DNA of 64,000 nt, taken from assembly GCF_007559425.1 (NCBI RefSeq), contig NZ_VMHE01000003.1:62001-126000 (forward strand), written 5' to 3'. This document shows positions 29,557-39,303 of this stretch, piece after piece. Under the pieces are notes generated by a model. It saw nothing but the letters and a program-made list of their open reading frames with translations. It made no database searches and had not been told where the DNA came from. This stretch comes from Allobacillus salarius. Lineage in GTDB: Bacteria > Bacillota > Bacilli > Bacillales > Alkalibacillaceae. The translations under genes were made by a program, and so were the position numbers. Position 1 is the stretch's first letter, and every line of letters starts with the position of its first letter.

Positions 29557-31044
29557 TTATCTGATTCCGAAATTAGCTGGGTTTACTGCATTACTCTTAG
29601 AAGCATTCCATCCACCGCGGTGAATTTCAAAGTGTAAATGCTGACCGAATGATTGACCGGTGTTCCCCATATTTCCTAGGTATTGGCCTTGACTTACCGT
29701 CTGCCCAGTTGACACAGCTCTGTTTCTCATATGCGCATAAACAGTTGTATATTTTTGCCCGTTAATGATGTGAGAAATGAATACAACATGTCCATAACTG
29801 TTGGAATAATACGAACGACTTACAATCCCTGAAGCAGCGGCCTTGATTGGTACTATGCCACCTTGTGCTAAGTCAACGCCTGGGTGGAATGACGAACATC
29901 CACTACAGCTTCTGTGACCGAATCCTGAGGATAGATAACCTGCTGATGGTCGAATGAAGCCACTAGAAGATGATGTTTGCTCGATATTAGAACCACTATT
30001 TCCTGAATTTGATTTATTAGAGCTGCTTTGTTGCTCCTCTTTCTTTCTTCGTTCTTCTTCTTTCTGTTGAGCGATCAGCTTGTCAAAAGCAGCTTTTTGG
30101 CTGCGAAGATTTTCTTCTTTTTCAGCTAAACTCATTTGGTGATTATGTGCTTCTTCTTCTTGTTTGTCCAATTTCGCCATTTGTGTATCTTTCATGCCTA
30201 ATTGGTCTTCTAATTTAACAAACAAGTTATCCAGCTTCGTTTTCTCGGCAGCTAAAGAAGCTTTTTGAGATTCTAACTGTTTCTTTTCTGAAGCGACCTG
30301 ATCACGTTGTGCTGTGACAGTCTCTTTATCTTTTTCAACTTGCACTTTGTTTTCTTCTACTTTTGTTTTATTTTTTTCAACTTGTTGTTTATTGTTCTCC
30401 AAGTCTTTCTTTTCTTGGATATGTGTTTCTAAAATTTGATTGTCTTGTTCCATGATTTTATTGACTGCGACGGTCCGGTTAATAAAGTCACCAAAGTTTT
30501 TCGAACCTAAAATCACTTCTAAGTACTGGATATCTCCACCGTTTTTCTGTAGGCTTTGTAGACGGTTTTTCAATAAGTCTTCACGTTTTTCAATGCTCGC
30601 TTCTTGTTCTTTGATTTCTGCTTTCAGTTGTTCAATTTCTTCTTTTAATTGCTTGATTTCTGCTTGAAGCTCGCTAATTTTTGTTTCGAGCTTATTGATT
30701 TCTCCATTTAACTTATCAATTTCACTCTGTTTTGTATTAATTTGATTTTCTTTTTCTTTTAGTTCGTTGATTTTCTTGTCAATCTGATTTTGTGTGTTCG
30801 ATGCTTTTTCATCTAATTTATTGATTTCGTTTTGTGTATTTTTTTGTTTTTGTTTAATTTCATTCAAGCGATCTTTTGCTTTATCCAAATCACTTTTAAC
30901 ATCTTTATGTTGCTCATTCACTTGGCTTTTTTCTTTCTGCAAATCACTGATACTCTTCGCACTGACATCCGTTACTGTTGATAGCTGAAAAATTCCTACG
31001 AACAAAATTGCTGCTAAGAATAGTTTCACCGTGTTTTTCTTCAA
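29557..31044 (-). CDS. Secreted coiled-coil M23 peptidase (EnvC-like murein hydrolase or activator)
   Basis: This 495-residue protein has a Sec signal peptide ending near STVTDVSA, then about 300 residues of continuous coiled coil rich in K, E and Q. A short Ser/Asn-rich linker follows, then a C-terminal LytM/M23 domain with metal ligands in SSFHPGVDLA (H and D) and HLHFE. The layout matches EnvC-type proteins whose coiled coil docks on FtsX. Gene order ftsE-ftsX-this gene supports FtsEX-gated wall cleavage. The catalytic motifs look complete, so it may be an active DD- or D,L-endopeptidase. The TTG at 31044 has AAGGGGAAC upstream. It is not CwlO, whose catalytic domain is NlpC/P60. Confidence 0.87.
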   Translation of the reverse strand: MKKNTVKLFLAAILFVGIFQLSTVTDVSAKSISDLQKEKSQVNEQHKDVKSDLDKAKDRLNEIKQKQKNTQNEINKLDEKASNTQNQIDKKINELKEKENQINTKQSEIDKLNGEINKLETKISELQAEIKQLKEEIEQLKAEIKEQEASIEKREDLLKNRLQSLQKNGGDIQYLEVILGSKNFGDFINRTVAVNKIMEQDNQILETHIQEKKDLENNKQQVEKNKTKVEENKVQVEKDKETVTAQRDQVASEKKQLESQKASLAAEKTKLDNLFVKLEDQLGMKDTQMAKLDKQEEEAHNHQMSLAEKEENLRSQKAAFDKLIAQQKEEERRKKEEQQSSSNKSNSGNSGSNIEQTSSSSGFIRPSAGYLSSGFGHRSCSGCSSFHPGVDLAQGGIVPIKAAASGIVSRSYYSNSYGHVVFISHIINGQKYTTVYAHMRNRAVSTGQTVSQGQYLGNMGNTGQSFGQHLHFEIHRGGWNASKSNAVNPANFGIR

Positions 31045-31118
31045 CTTTTGTTCCCCTTTCAAATCCTCAATAGATTAGTAGATTTGCTTGTTGTTTCTCT
31101 CTAGCGATGTTTGCATTT

Positions 31119-32012
31119 TTATACACGTAAAAACTTACGAACACTCATTACGCTTCCCCATATACCGATTACAACGCCAATTCCAAGTAATATTCCTGAG
31201 ATTTGCCATATAAATGGATTCGCCGGTAATAATTCAAAGAACGGAATTGGAATCTCGTTCGCAAACTGATTATAGAGATAGAAATATCCACCTGCTACAA
31301 CAGCAATAGGAATAATTGATCCAAGTACCCCCATCAAGGCACCTTCAACGAAGAATGGCCAGCGGATAAAGCTGTTTTTTGCTCCAACGAGTTTCATAAT
31401 GCCAATTTCTGTCTGACGTGCGATAATCGTCATTTTAATCGTATTGGAAATAAGGAAGATCGCCGTCAATAATAATGCGCCGATGAAGATGATTCCGATC
31501 CATCTTGCAATGTCATTGAAAGCTATCAGCCTGTCAACAACATCTTTCATATAATTGACTTCTTCTACGTTATCCATCTGTTCAATTTGACTGGCTACGC
31601 CTGCCAATTGCTCTGGTTCATACGTTTTGATATTAAAGGCGTCATTTAATGGGTTGAATTGTTCAAATAACTCCCATTGTTCGCCCGATTCACCCATATC
31701 AGAGATAAGCCCTTCAAGCTCATCTTCTTTCGATGAAAATTCCATTTCACTAATCTCTGAGATTTCACCAATCTGCTTTTCTAACGCTTGAATGTCTTGT
31801 TCTTCAGCAGTTCTTTCTACGTAAACTTTCATTTGAGCTTCATTTTCAATGTTTTCAGCGAGTTGGTTTAGGTTAAACATTAGTGCAAGGAAAATCCCGA
31901 CCAACACTAATGTAGTTGTTACCGCACCAACTGACGCTACTGTCATCCAACTGTTTCTTACTATATTTTTCGTGCCTTCTCGCACGTGTCTTCTCATCGT
32001 ACTAAGCTTCAT
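31119..32012 (-). CDS. ftsX: Cell division ABC transporter membrane subunit FtsX
   Basis: This 297-residue protein has the FtsX topology: one N-terminal TM (VGAVTTTLVLVGIFLALMF), an extracellular domain of about 130 residues, then three TMs in an FtsX/MacB permease domain (ARQTEIGIMKLVGAKNSFIRWPF). It transmits ATP hydrolysis by FtsE to a wall hydrolase outside. Its start lies 11 bp inside the end of ftsE, so translation is coupled. Confidence 0.95.
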   Translation of the reverse strand: MKLSTMRRHVREGTKNIVRNSWMTVASVGAVTTTLVLVGIFLALMFNLNQLAENIENEAQMKVYVERTAEEQDIQALEKQIGEISEISEMEFSSKEDELEGLISDMGESGEQWELFEQFNPLNDAFNIKTYEPEQLAGVASQIEQMDNVEEVNYMKDVVDRLIAFNDIARWIGIIFIGALLLTAIFLISNTIKMTIIARQTEIGIMKLVGAKNSFIRWPFFVEGALMGVLGSIIPIAVVAGGYFYLYNQFANEIPIPFFELLPANPFIWQISGILLGIGVVIGIWGSVMSVRKFLRV

Positions 32013-32688
32013 AACCGTATTCCCCTCGATGCTCGTCTCTCACTATTTGACCGTTTTCCATAGCGATGACTCTTTTTCTAAGTTTGTTTACGATTTCCTG
32101 ACTGTGAGTGGCCATGACGATCGTCGTTCCTCTTGTATTAATTTCTTCAAAAATTCGCATGATTTCCCAAGAAGTTTCCGGGTCTAAGTTTCCTGTCGGC
32201 TCGTCCGCAATGACAACCTTCGGATTATTAACGATTGCTCGTGCGATAGCGACTCTTTGTTGTTCCCCACCTGATAGCTGGTTCGGTAGGAATCTCGCTT
32301 TCGATTTGAGTCCAACCATTTCCAAAACTTCGAGTACCCGCTTGTTAATCTTCTTTGGACTTTCTTCTATAACTTCCAAGGCAAATGCAACGTTTTCGAA
32401 TGCCGTCAAACGAGGAAGTAATTTAAAGTCTTGGAAAATGACACCGATATTTCGTCGTAAGAAAGGGACTTCTTTTTGTTTCATGTCAGTCACGTTCTTA
32501 CCTTCTATCAATACATCGCCTTTTGTGGCTAGCTCTTCACGATACATCATTTTAATAAATGAACTTTTTCCTGCACCACTCGCACCCACAATGTAAACGA
32601 ATTCCCCTGCATCGATATTTACGGATAAATTATCAACGGCAATTACACCGTTACTATATTCTTTATGAACATTTTTCATCTCGATCAT
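32002..32688 (-). CDS. ftsE: Cell division ABC transporter ATPase FtsE
   Basis: This 228-residue ABC ATPase has Walker A GASGAGKSS (35-43), the signature LSGGEQQRVAIARA, Walker B VVIADEPTGNLDPE and the H-loop MATHSQEIV. It pairs with FtsX. It is the first gene of ftsE-ftsX-M23. Confidence 0.96.
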   Translation of the reverse strand: MIEMKNVHKEYSNGVIAVDNLSVNIDAGEFVYIVGASGAGKSSFIKMMYREELATKGDVLIEGKNVTDMKQKEVPFLRRNIGVIFQDFKLLPRLTAFENVAFALEVIEESPKKINKRVLEVLEMVGLKSKARFLPNQLSGGEQQRVAIARAIVNNPKVVIADEPTGNLDPETSWEIMRIFEEINTRGTTIVMATHSQEIVNKLRKRVIAMENGQIVRDEHRGEYGYEA

Positions 32689-32689
32689 A

Positions 32690-33090
32690 ATAAGTAAAAC
32701 GATCCCCCTAAGATGTTTTTTCGTTAGCTGTCGATTCTATATGTTTTTTCTATATTTATAGGAAATCTAGTAGATTGATAGGTTGATATGTATTTGAACA
32801 ATCAACTAACTATTTAATTTAAAACCTATTATAACATCATTCGGCAGAAATTTTACCGATTTTTATATTACAATTTCATTTCAAAGTAAAGACAATGGCG
32901 AGGTTTACTAGGAACTTCGTTGTGTTTTGACGATTGAAACATGCTCTTTCGATGTATATCGACCGAATTCTAGTTTTCTTTACTTCGATTACCTCTGACT
33001 AAGTCGTTCATATTACCTAAACATAGAGTTCCGATAGGACTGATGGAATAATTTAAATAGAATAAGTGTAAAACGGTTGAAGGGGCACTG
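32690..33090. other. Intergenic stretch upstream of ftsE
   Basis: About 400 bp with no gene. AT-rich; it must hold the ftsE promoter, but I could not find a -35/-10 pair good enough to report. Array E begins at its right end. Confidence 0.4.
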
Positions 33091-33232
33091 ACTTACACTG
33101 AAGAATGGCTCGTTAACACTGAAGGTGAGCTCTTCAACACTGAAGATTGCACAATTAACACTGAAGTTTCTCGATTTAACACTGAAGGCGGTTAATTTAA
33201 CACGGAAGCTCGTGGGATTAACACTGAACAGC
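33091..33232. repeat. Array E: 21-bp tandem repeat, 7 units
   Basis: ACACTG of the core TTAACACTGAAG recurs at 33095, 33116, 33137, 33158, 33179, 33200 (as ACACGG) and 33221, an exact 21-bp step. The 12-bp core is nearly invariant while the other 9 bp of each unit are unrelated to each other. It lies about 40 bp beyond the cccB terminator and before ftsE. Confidence 0.93.
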
Positions 33233-33273
33233 CCTCGAGTTGTCTTACTTCTTGCTCGTTTCTAAGTTTATTC

Positions 33274-33312
33274 ACAAAAAAAGCTATCTCATCCATTCAG
33301 ATGAGATAGCTC
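33274..33312 (-). terminator. Rho-independent terminator after cccB
   Basis: Minus strand stem AGCTATCTCAT / ATGAGATAGCT, 8-nt loop, then TTTTTTTGTG. Confidence 0.87.
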
Positions 33313-33331
33313 GTTCAATACATCATTCCAT

Positions 33332-33664
33332 TTACTGCTGTACTAACCAATCAGCGATTTCTTGTGCGTCGCCTTCTTCAACGTTCTGTGCTGGCATTGA
33401 GCCTTTACCGTTTTGAATGATGTCTACGATTTCACTTGCGTCATAGCTATCGCCTACACCTTCAAGAGCTGGACCTGCTCCACCGGATAGGTCACCGCCG
33501 TGGCAAGATGCACAGTTTTGCTGGTAAAGCTCTTCACCTTGGCCAGTGTCGCCACCGCCAGATGCTGACTCTTCTCCACCGCCGTTTCCGCCGTCATCTC
33601 CGCCGCCACATGCAGCTAAGACAAGCATTCCACCAAAGATTGCTGTGAGTAATTTTTTCTTCAT
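33332..33664 (-). CDS. cccB: Cytochrome c-551, lipoprotein type
   Basis: This 110-residue lipoprotein has the signal peptide MKKKLLTAIFGGMLVLAAC with lipobox cysteine C19, a Gly/Asp/Ser-rich linker, and a small class I cytochrome c domain with CASCH (51-55) for haem attachment and GSMPA supplying the methionine ligand. It would carry electrons at the outer face of the membrane. GGAGG lies 9 nt before the ATG at 33664. It follows prfB by about 54 bp with no terminator between, so it may be partly co-transcribed with prfB. Confidence 0.93.
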   Translation of the reverse strand: MKKKLLTAIFGGMLVLAACGGGDDGGNGGGEESASGGGDTGQGEELYQQNCASCHGGDLSGGAGPALEGVGDSYDASEIVDIIQNGKGSMPAQNVEEGDAQEIADWLVQQ

Positions 33665-33718
33665 GATTGTTGACCTCCTCATTATGTTTGTTTCTATGTT
33701 TCCCTAAACGTCCAAAAG

Positions 33719-34820
33719 TTAATCAACTTTTGAACGTAAATAGGCATCGATAAATGAATCTAATTCTCCATCCATTACGGCTTGTGTGTTGCCGTTTTCG
33801 AGGTTTGTACGGTGGTCTTTCACCATGTTGTATGGATGGAACACATAAGAACGGATCTGGCTACCCCAGCCGATTTCTTTTTGTTCCCCTCGAATTTCAT
33901 CCATTTCTTGTTGTTTTTTCTCAATTTCGAGTTGATATAATTTTGACTTCAACATTTTCATCGCTTGTTCACGGTTCTTAATTTGAGAACGCTCCGACTG
34001 GCACGTAACAACTGTTCCTGTCGGCTCATGCGTAATGCGAACAGCTGAATCGGATGTGTTGACGTGCTGTCCACCTGCACCACTTGAACGGTACGTATCA
34101 ATACGTAAATCTTCTGACTTCACTTCGACTTCTACGTCTCCAGTAAATTCTGGTACGACTTCACACGATGCGAATGAAGTGTGTCGTCTGCCTGATGAGT
34201 CAAATGGCGAGATTCGCACAAGTCGATGAACGCCTTTCTCTGCTTTCAAGTAACCGTAAGCATTGTGACCTTTGATGAGGATCGTGACACTTTTAACGCC
34301 TGCCTCATCTCCAGGTAAGTAATCCATTGTTTCAACTTTAAAGCCTTGTTTCTCAGCATATCGCGTATACATCCGGAGGAGCATTGCCGCCCAATCTTGG
34401 GATTCAGTTCCGCCAGCACCCGAATGAATTTCCAATATCGCGTTATTCTTATCGTAAGGCTCACTCAATAAAATTTCAAGTTCGAAGCTGTCGAGTTCCT
34501 TCGATAATTGTTGAATGCTTTCATGTAAATCATCAAAAAGCTCTTTGTCATCTTCTTCTTTGACCAGTTCATAAGAAACGTCAAGGTTTTCAAGTTCTTC
34601 TGAAAGCTTGTCCACTTCTTGAACGGTCTGTTTGAGTCCATTCATTTCATCGATTACTTGCTGAGCATTGTCTTGATCATCCCAAAAACCTGGTTGCGTC
34701 ATTTGAACTTCTAACTCATCAATTCGTTTACGCTTTTCAGGTAAGTCAAAGTGACCTCCTAAAGTTTTCTAATGTCTCACTCATTTTGTCAATTTTCTGT
34801 TTGATTTCTGTTAAATCCAT
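33719..34820 (-). CDS. prfB: Peptide chain release factor 2 (programmed +1 frameshift)
   Basis: RF2 recognises UGA and UAA and triggers peptide release through GGQ ([14 protein letters not shown]). The gene is in two frames. A first ORF of 24 codons starts at the ATG at 34820 (GAGGTGAAGGT upstream) and ends in TGA at 34748-34746. The rest continues in the +1 frame from GAC. The slip site reads AGGAGG-TCA-CTT-TGA-C, the standard autoregulatory frameshift with its internal SD. The product is about 366 residues. A single-frame call starting near 34702 would lose the N-terminus. Confidence 0.96.
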
Positions 34821-34857
34821 ACCTTCACCTCTTCAGTTATTGTTTCCATATACCCGT

Positions 34858-34866
34858 ATTATAACA
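34858..34866 (-). promoter_or_regulatory. Extended -10 promoter of prfB
   Basis: Minus strand TGTTATAAT (TGn plus TATAAT) about 40 bp before the prfB start codon; no clear -35. Array F begins about 70 bp upstream. Confidence 0.5.
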
Positions 34867-34935
34867 CGATTAAACAAAACTAAAATTGAACAATTCGTTG
34901 CAAGTGGATTTTTTTCCGGTCAATTTTATTGTAAT

Positions 34936-35240
34936 AATGCCACCCGTCTGGAGTTTTTTACGACCAAGCGCTGGAATTATGTGACCTATTGTGTTGAATA
35001 TGCAGCCAATTTTCGAATATTTGTGCCGGTTAGTTGAGAAAATGTACCTTTTGTTGGTTTATATTCGACTTTTTTAAAAATGGTATGGGCCCAATTAAGT
35101 TTTATATGAGACCAATAAATCCAGATATGTTCCCAGCTAGAAGACTTATGGTACCAGATTACAGATATATACGACCTTTCCAAAGATTTTTGTGCCCAAA
35201 ATGAAAAAATATGCTCCCTAGCCAACGATATCAGTGAGCA
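34936..35240. repeat. Array F: degenerate 21-bp tandem repeat, about 14 units
   Basis: Units begin with TATG or TTTG followed by a CC/CCC core two bases later (TATGNNCCCA) and then an unconserved 11-bp stretch, repeating at about 21 bp; a few units are 20-23 bp. It is the most degenerate array and fills the gap between the secA terminator and the prfB promoter. The core equals that of array G at 38.5 kb, on the other side of secA. Confidence 0.8.
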
Positions 35241-35244
35241 ATCC

Positions 35245-35281
35245 AAATAAAAAAAGTCGAAAAGCTGGTAACCAGCTTTTC
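35245..35281 (-). terminator. Rho-independent terminator after secA
   Basis: Minus strand stem GAAAAGCTGG / CCAGCTTTTC, 3-nt loop, then GACTTTTTTTATTTG. Confidence 0.87.
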
Positions 35282-35298
35282 AACCTTTTAACATCTCA

Positions 35299-37806
35299 TT
35301 ATTTTCCATGACAATGCTTGTATTTTCTTCCGCTTCCGCATGGACATGGCTCATTTCGTCCAACTTCTTTTTTCTTTACAATCGGCTGGCGCTTTTTCTG
35401 TTGTTGACGTCCGCCGGCAATCGCCTCAGTACCTGTCGCGACGGCTTGACGCTGTAAGTTTTCTCGAATTTGTGCCTTCATTGCGTACTTAGCGACTTCT
35501 TGTTCGATGGATGCAATCATCTCTTCAAACATGGAGAAGCCTTCCATTTGATACTCTTGCAATGGATCGTTTTGACCGTATGCACGCAAATGAATTCCTT
35601 GGCGCAGTTGGTCCATTTGGTCAATGTGATCCATCCATTTGCTGTCAACCGTACGTAGGAGGATGACTTTTTCAAATTCACGCATTTGATCCTCGGTCAA
35701 CTCTTCTTCACGCGCATCGTATTTTTCTTGTGTTTTTCCAATGACCCACTCAATGATTTCTTCCGGTTCTTTTCCTTTAAGATCATCAACAGAGACTTCA
35801 TCCTGGTTTAATACGTTCGCTTGCAAAAATTCAGCAAGCGCTTCTAAATCCCAGTTTTCATCATCTTCATCTTGTGTATAGGCAAGAACATTCCGTTCGA
35901 CTGTTGAACGAATCATACCTTCGATAATTTCGCGCAAGCTGTCGGATTCAAGAACATCTTTACGCTGCTCATAAATAATATCACGCTGTTGGCGCATCAC
36001 ATCATCATAAGCAAGCAACTGTTTACGTGCGTCAAAGTTGTTACCTTCAACACGCTTTTGAGCAGATTCTACTGCACGGGAAACCATTTTACTTTCAATC
36101 GGTTGATCTTCTTCTAAGCCAAATCGGTCCATCATCGCTTTCATGTTGTCCGAACCGAAACGACGCATCAATTCATCTTCCATGGAAAGGTAGAACTGAG
36201 AGACACCTGGATCTCCTTGACGACCGGAACGTCCACGAAGCTGGTTATCAATCCGGCGTGACTCATGTCGCTCCGTACCAATAACAGCTAAACCGCCAAG
36301 TTCTTTTACACCGTCGCCTAATTTAATGTCTGTACCACGACCGGCCATGTTCGTCGCAATCGTTACGGCACCTTTTTGGCCCGCTTCTAAAATAATCTCT
36401 GCTTCCTTAAAGTGGTTTTTCGCGTTCAAAATATTATGTTTCACGCCAACTTTTTTCAAGAAATTTGAGATTAACTCAGACGTCTCGACAGCGACTGTAC
36501 CAATCAAAATTGGTTGTCCTTTTTCGTGACGCTCCTTCACTTCCCGAACGAGCGCTTGATATTTTCCATCAACGGTTTTATAAATCAAATCTGCGCGGTC
36601 ATCCCGGCGGATCGGTTCATTCGTTGGAATAGAAACGACCTGCATATTGTAAATATTACGAAATTCCTCTTCTTCCGTTTTGGCTGTACCTGTCATACCC
36701 GATATCTTTTCATACATCCGGAAAAAGTTCTGGAAAGTAATCGTCGCAAGTGTCATACTTTCCTTCTGAATCGGCAAGCCTTCTTTCGCTTCGATTGCCT
36801 GGTGTAGTCCATCACTATAGCGACGGCCCTTCATCAAACGACCTGTAAATTGATCGACGATGACGACTTCGTTTTCCTCAACGACATAATCAGTATCTTT
36901 ACGCATAACAACATGCGCTTTTAACGCTTGATTAATATGATGCGTCAACGCGACATTATTTAAATTATAAAGATTTTCGATATTGAAATATTGTTCAGCT
37001 TTTGTGATTCCTTGTTCTGTCAGCTGCACATTTCGCGTTTTTTCATCATACGTATAGTCTTCTTCATTTTTTAATGTCGAAGCAAACTGATCTGCTTGTA
37101 AGTAATTGGACTGAGACTTTCTTTGAGACCCAGAAATAATTAATGGTGTACGTGCTTCATCAATTAAAATGGAGTCTACTTCGTCAATGATCGCGAAATG
37201 AAGCGGACGCTGAACCATTTTTTCTTTATATAACACCATGTTATCGCGTAGGTAATCAAACCCGAATTCATTATTCGTACCATACGTAATATCTTTTGCG
37301 TAAGCTTCGCGCTTTTCGTCTTTCGATAAATCATTCGTATTTAACCCAACTGTTAGACCAAGCCAATTATAGAGCTCACCCATTTCAGTTGAGTCACGAT
37401 CGGCAAGATAATCGTTCACCGTAATAATATGAACGCCTTTTCCGGTAATCGCATTTAAGTATGCCGGCATCGTTGAGGCCAATGTTTTACCTTCACCCGT
37501 TTTCATTTCCGCAATATCCCCGTGATGCAGGGCAATTGCACCAAGCAACTGGACGTAGAACGGACGCATGCCTAGCACACGTTTCGAAGCTTCACGTACA
37601 ACCGCATACGCTTCCGGTAATAAATTATCTAATGACTCGCCATCTTGATAACGTTTTTTAAACTCATCTGTTTTTTCTTGTAATGCATAATCAGAAAGCT
37701 GCTGCATCTGTGGTTCAAGTTCTTCTATTTGATCCGCAACTTTTTCAAGTTTTTTCAACTGGCGACTATTTCCATCACCAAATACTTTCGTCAATAACTG
37801 TTTCAT
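35299..37806 (-). CDS. secA: Protein translocase ATPase SecA
   Basis: This 835-residue motor pushes preproteins through SecYEG. It has Walker A in MKTGEGKTL (about 100-108), [19 protein letters not shown] in NBD1, [13 protein letters not shown] in NBD2, and the C-terminal zinc and SecB-type motif [15 protein letters not shown]. Full length for the family. It is a single-gene unit with its own promoter and terminator. Confidence 0.98.
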   Translation of the reverse strand: MKQLLTKVFGDGNSRQLKKLEKVADQIEELEPQMQQLSDYALQEKTDEFKKRYQDGESLDNLLPEAYAVVREASKRVLGMRPFYVQLLGAIALHHGDIAEMKTGEGKTLASTMPAYLNAITGKGVHIITVNDYLADRDSTEMGELYNWLGLTVGLNTNDLSKDEKREAYAKDITYGTNNEFGFDYLRDNMVLYKEKMVQRPLHFAIIDEVDSILIDEARTPLIISGSQRKSQSNYLQADQFASTLKNEEDYTYDEKTRNVQLTEQGITKAEQYFNIENLYNLNNVALTHHINQALKAHVVMRKDTDYVVEENEVVIVDQFTGRLMKGRRYSDGLHQAIEAKEGLPIQKESMTLATITFQNFFRMYEKISGMTGTAKTEEEEFRNIYNMQVVSIPTNEPIRRDDRADLIYKTVDGKYQALVREVKERHEKGQPILIGTVAVETSELISNFLKKVGVKHNILNAKNHFKEAEIILEAGQKGAVTIATNMAGRGTDIKLGDGVKELGGLAVIGTERHESRRIDNQLRGRSGRQGDPGVSQFYLSMEDELMRRFGSDNMKAMMDRFGLEEDQPIESKMVSRAVESAQKRVEGNNFDARKQLLAYDDVMRQQRDIIYEQRKDVLESDSLREIIEGMIRSTVERNVLAYTQDEDDENWDLEALAEFLQANVLNQDEVSVDDLKGKEPEEIIEWVIGKTQEKYDAREEELTEDQMREFEKVILLRTVDSKWMDHIDQMDQLRQGIHLRAYGQNDPLQEYQMEGFSMFEEMIASIEQEVAKYAMKAQIRENLQRQAVATGTEAIAGGRQQQKKRQPIVKKKEVGRNEPCPCGSGRKYKHCHGK

Positions 37807-37849
37807 TTATCCTCAACCCCAAGATTAAATTTACACTTACACACCATTA

Positions 37850-37879
37850 ATGATAACACTAATGAAACGACCATGACAA
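37850..37879 (-). promoter_or_regulatory. Candidate sigma-A promoter of secA
   Basis: Minus strand TTGTCA, 18-bp spacer, TATCAT, about 45 bp before the secA start. Confidence 0.5.
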
Positions 37880-37954
37880 CAATCCTCATCCGTATGACTC
37901 TCCCACATTGTCGGCTAAAAATCGACAAGTATGTTGTAGATGAATTTCCCTTCA

Positions 37955-37994
37955 ATTAAGAAAAAATGGTTGACTGGGGCAGTAGTCAACCATT
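37955..37994 (-). terminator. Rho-independent terminator after the small CxxC gene
   Basis: Minus strand stem AATGGTTGACT / AGTCAACCATT, 8-nt loop, then TTTTTTC. Its presence supports the small gene upstream of it as a real transcription unit. Confidence 0.82.
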
Positions 37995-38015
37995 ACAAGA
38001 TCATTAAGCGGGTTG

Positions 38016-38225
38016 TTATTTGGAATTGAGGAAGGAGTAGGATTTCGGTTGAAGGATTTCTGGAGCGTTCGTTGTGGAGGTATAAACACTCAGATGGTCT
38101 TCGATAACGGATATTTTTTCATTAGACGCTGCGACAATTCGCATTAATTGCACAATGATCTCGTTCTGTTGTTTAAGTTCTATCTCGAGACGTGAACAAC
38201 TGGGGCAAGGTTTCATATTGCACAT
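38016..38225 (-). CDS. Small CxxC protein of unknown function
   Basis: I do not recognise this 69-residue protein. It has an N-terminal CPSC motif right after MCNMKP, then a predicted coiled-coil helix (RLEIELKQQNEIIVQLMRIV) and a polar C-terminus ending YSFLNSK. There is no signal peptide or membrane segment. GGGGGG lies 8 nt before the ATG and a strong terminator follows the stop, so it is probably a real monocistronic gene. The CxxC plus coiled coil could be a thiol-based or zinc-binding dimer; this is only a guess. Confidence 0.6.
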   Translation of the reverse strand: MCNMKPCPSCSRLEIELKQQNEIIVQLMRIVAASNEKISVIEDHLSVYTSTTNAPEILQPKSYSFLNSK

Positions 38226-38477
38226 CTCGTATTCCCCCCTTAATGATCTTGCTTGACTTAGTTATATCACAGGTTGCCGAGGGAGAAAAATCGCTGAAAT
38301 GCACGTATGACAGTGTTTCAAGGTACTTTTTATTTGAATTTAGGATGAACTGAGCAAAAATCGATTGGAAAAATGATTTATCTACAAAATGAAAGTTTTT
38401 TAAAATATTTATTGAAATAGATTATTTATTGTAATGCCAACACATTAGTCAAGGATAACGAGTCTCGTTTTTGCACA

Positions 38478-38624
38478 TATGCTCCCTAATCCAAAGGATA
38501 TGAGCCAAAATAGAAAATATATGCTCCCAAATTCGCGAGTTATGCGACCATTTCTTCGATATATGCTCCTTATGTTAAAAAATATGTACTCAACTCAAAA
38601 ATATATGAGCCCTCAACAAAAATT
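38478..38624. repeat. Array G: 21-bp tandem repeat, 7 units
   Basis: TATG starts recur at 38478, 38499, 38520, 38541, 38562, 38583 and 38604, an exact 21-bp step, mostly as TATGCTCCC or TATGAGCC. It abuts the hpf terminator with no gap. The rest of the 455-bp spacer to its left (38226-38477) holds nothing I can name. Confidence 0.92.
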
Positions 38625-38668
38625 AAAATAAAAATAGCCTCAGTCCAGCAATCGGACTAAGGCTATTT
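38620..38668 (-). terminator. Rho-independent terminator after hpf
   Basis: Minus strand 15-bp stem AAATAGCCTTAGTCC / GGACTGAGGCTATTT with one G-U pair, then TTTATTTTAATTTTTG. Confidence 0.88.
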
Positions 38669-38680
38669 CGGTTCAGTTCA

Positions 38681-39262
38681 TTAAGCATTCGGCTCAATTA
38701 AGCCATATCTTCCATCTTTACGTTTGTAAACGACATTCGTTTCACCTGTTTCAGCACTTTCGAATACGTAGAAATTGTGTCCTAGCATATCCATTTGAAG
38801 TGCCGCTTCTTCAGAATCCATCGGTTTCAAATCAAATCGCTTAACACGAACGATATCAACTTCACTATCTTGTTCAGCTTCATCTTCATCCAACAGTAAA
38901 CCACCATTGGCGTTCGCTTCTCTTTCCATTTCAGCAAACACATATTTCGCGCCGCCTTTTTGACGGAATTTACGATTCACTTTTGTTTTGTACTTACGAA
39001 TTTGTCTTTCCAATTTATTAACGACTAAATCAATTGCAGCATATAGATCGTTGTGTGCCTCCTCAGCACGCAGAACCAAGTCTGTCATCGGGATGGTCAC
39101 TTCAATTCTTTGGCCATCGTTATGAACACTTAAGTTTACATGTACTTCAGACGTAGGCGTTTGATCAAAATAACGCTCTAATTTCCCGATTTTCTTCTCG
39201 ACGTAATCGCGTATCGCATCGGTCACCTCGATATTTTCACCACGGATATTATACTTAAACAT
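38681..39262 (-). CDS. hpf: Long-form ribosome hibernation promoting factor
   Basis: This 193-residue protein has an N-terminal S30AE/YfiA domain (MFKYNIRGENIEVT to KLERQIRKYKTKV) and a C-terminal dimerisation domain (VKRFDLKPMDSEEAALQMDMLGHNFYVF), the long form that pairs 70S ribosomes into 100S. The ATG at 39262 has GGAGG 7 nt upstream; an ATG 6 nt before it is too close. Its promoter looks sigma-B type, as in B. subtilis yvyD. Confidence 0.95.
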   Translation of the reverse strand: MFKYNIRGENIEVTDAIRDYVEKKIGKLERYFDQTPTSEVHVNLSVHNDGQRIEVTIPMTDLVLRAEEAHNDLYAAIDLVVNKLERQIRKYKTKVNRKFRQKGGAKYVFAEMEREANANGGLLLDEDEAEQDSEVDIVRVKRFDLKPMDSEEAALQMDMLGHNFYVFESAETGETNVVYKRKDGRYGLIEPNA

Positions 39263-39303
39263 AAGCATGCCTCCTTTTAGTCGTATGTATATATTATTCT
39301 ACC

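Noticed and set aside
32108..32596. 162-codon plus-strand ORF over ftsE
   Set aside because: Shadow of ftsE in another frame.
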